From JBEIUL01 sp044356865 (GTDB lineage: Bacteria > Planctomycetota > Phycisphaerae > Phycisphaerales > SM1A02): a DNA stretch of 6,211 nucleotides. The notes below the pieces were generated by a model that was given only the letters and a program-made list of their open reading frames with translations, made no database searches and was not told the DNA's origin. The first letter of the stretch is position 1; each line of letters starts with the position of its first letter. The position numbers and the translations under genes were made by a program. Positions 5,818-6,211 of the stretch are shown here, piece by piece. The stretch lies in the NCBI GenBank assembly GCA_044356865.1, contig JBIKVN010000199.1, positions 1 through 6,211 on the forward strand, given 5' to 3'.

Positions 5818-6211
5818 GCCGTCACCCCCGAGGCGACGATCTCGACCTCGATGTGCTTCATGAGCGGCTGGTCGGACTGGCTGCTGAAGTCCTTCGCCCC
5901 GCACAGCACGTTCAGCTCGGGCATGTAGCCCATCGCGCACCCGCGGGCGATCGCGTGCGGCACCGCGCGAAACCCGCGTACCTCGCGGACCGAGCCGTCG
6001 CGGGTGAAGCTGCGGATGTCGACGAGGTCGAACGCCGCGAGCCCGCGTTCACGGAGATCCTGCTCGTGCATGAAGACCAGCGTTCGCAGGTTGCGGACGC
6101 CGCGGTAGCGGTCGTCGTTCGCGTAGATCGTCGTGTTCCACTGGTCGTGCGACCTCACCGTGCCGAGCATGAGCCGCCCCGCCTTCGGCAGCGTGTCGGG
6201 CAGCGGCGCGA
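5814..6211 (-). CDS. YdeP/FdhF-type molybdopterin oxidoreductase, C-terminal fragment (cut by window edge)
   Basis: The last 131 residues of a large molybdopterin-dependent oxidoreductase are present; the frame is open through base 6211 with no start in sight, so the ATG at 6168-6170 is internal. Near the start of the fragment it reads LMLGTVRSHDQWNTTIY and then DDRYRG (13-37). This matches the cofactor-binding C-terminal domain of the YdeP-like branch (RSHDQFNTTIYxxDDRYRG), with Trp in place of the usual Phe. Later it shows FDLVDI (46-51), a RAVPHAIARGCAMGYMPELN stretch and KHIEVEI close to the end, which fits the family's final pterin-contacting region. The family resembles formate dehydrogenase alpha subunits, but its substrate is generally unknown; E. 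coli YdeP has been linked to acid resistance. The ligand to molybdenum (Sec, Cys or Ser) and any iron-sulfur motif lie outside the window. The gene overlaps fdhD by GTGA, which points to FdhD-dependent sulfuration of this enzyme. Confidence 0.9.
   Translation of the reverse strand, partial: APLPDTLPKAGRLMLGTVRSHDQWNTTIYANDDRYRGVRNLRTLVFMHEQDLRERGLAAFDLVDIRSFTRDGSVREVRGFRAVPHAIARGCAMGYMPELNVLCGAKDFSSQSDQPLMKHIEVEIVASGVTA
5822..5829 (-). promoter_or_regulatory. Ribosome binding site for fdhD
   Basis: GGGGGTGA on the minus strand. Its GGTGA part is complementary to the 16S rRNA tail, and it ends four bases before the GTG at 5815-5817. It lies in the last codons of the upstream oxidoreductase gene. 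Confidence 0.5.

Noticed and set aside
1..6211. Mobile elements, CRISPR, tRNA/rRNA or a Moco riboswitch
   Set aside because: No transposase or integrase frames, direct-repeat arrays or RNA-gene signatures were seen. There is also no untranslated stretch long enough to hold a Moco riboswitch.

Overview
This is a GC-rich (about 70% by eye), gene-dense bacterial segment. Almost all of it is molybdenum cofactor (Moco) biosynthesis plus one Mo-enzyme that would use the product. Nine protein genes cover essentially every base, and I see no gap over 20 bp. There is no tRNA, rRNA, CRISPR array, insertion sequence or phage gene. The window cuts the outermost gene at each end. Taxonomy cannot be fixed from these genes. 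The base composition, the frequent GTG starts and the YdeP-type oxidoreductase would suit a high-GC Planctomycetota, Gemmatimonadota, Actinomycetota or similar genome, and I hold any of these only weakly.

Layout. (1) Right block, minus strand, transcribed right to left: 3' end of a YdeP/FdhF-type molybdopterin oxidoreductase (5814-6211, cut), fdhD (4966-5817), a MOSC-domain protein (4469-4969), moaA (3363-4472) and a TauE/SafE-type membrane permease (2394-3356). The first three junctions are 4-nt stop/start overlaps (GTGA, ATGA, GTGA) and the last is a 6-nt gap, so this looks like one operon. (2) Middle block, plus strand: moaD (1936-2178) and moaE (2175-2588), joined by an ATGA overlap and converging on the permease gene. 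(3) Left block, minus strand: moeA (655-1920), moaC (122-646) and the 5' end of a mogA/moaB-type gene (1-125, cut), again tightly packed.

How the genes work together. MoaA and MoaC turn GTP into cyclic pyranopterin monophosphate. MoaD and MoaE (molybdopterin synthase) add the dithiolene sulfurs. The MogA-type protein adenylates molybdopterin and MoeA inserts molybdate. FdhD then delivers sulfur to the cofactor for the oxidoreductase encoded just upstream of it, and the MOSC protein is a likely extra Moco- or sulfur-handling partner. The permease has the form of an anion exporter, and its substrate cannot be read from sequence. No moeB, mobA or molybdate transporter is in the window.

The most unusual points are the arrangement and the junctions. 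The moeA and moaD start codons are divergent and only 15 bp apart. The permease frame runs 195 bp antisense into moaE. NTGA overlaps are used repeatedly. The palindrome GCGATCGC occurs eight times. MoeA and MoaD carry small departures from family consensus. I found no convincing evidence of a wholly new system. The core is a well-known pathway in a compact, slightly unusual layout.
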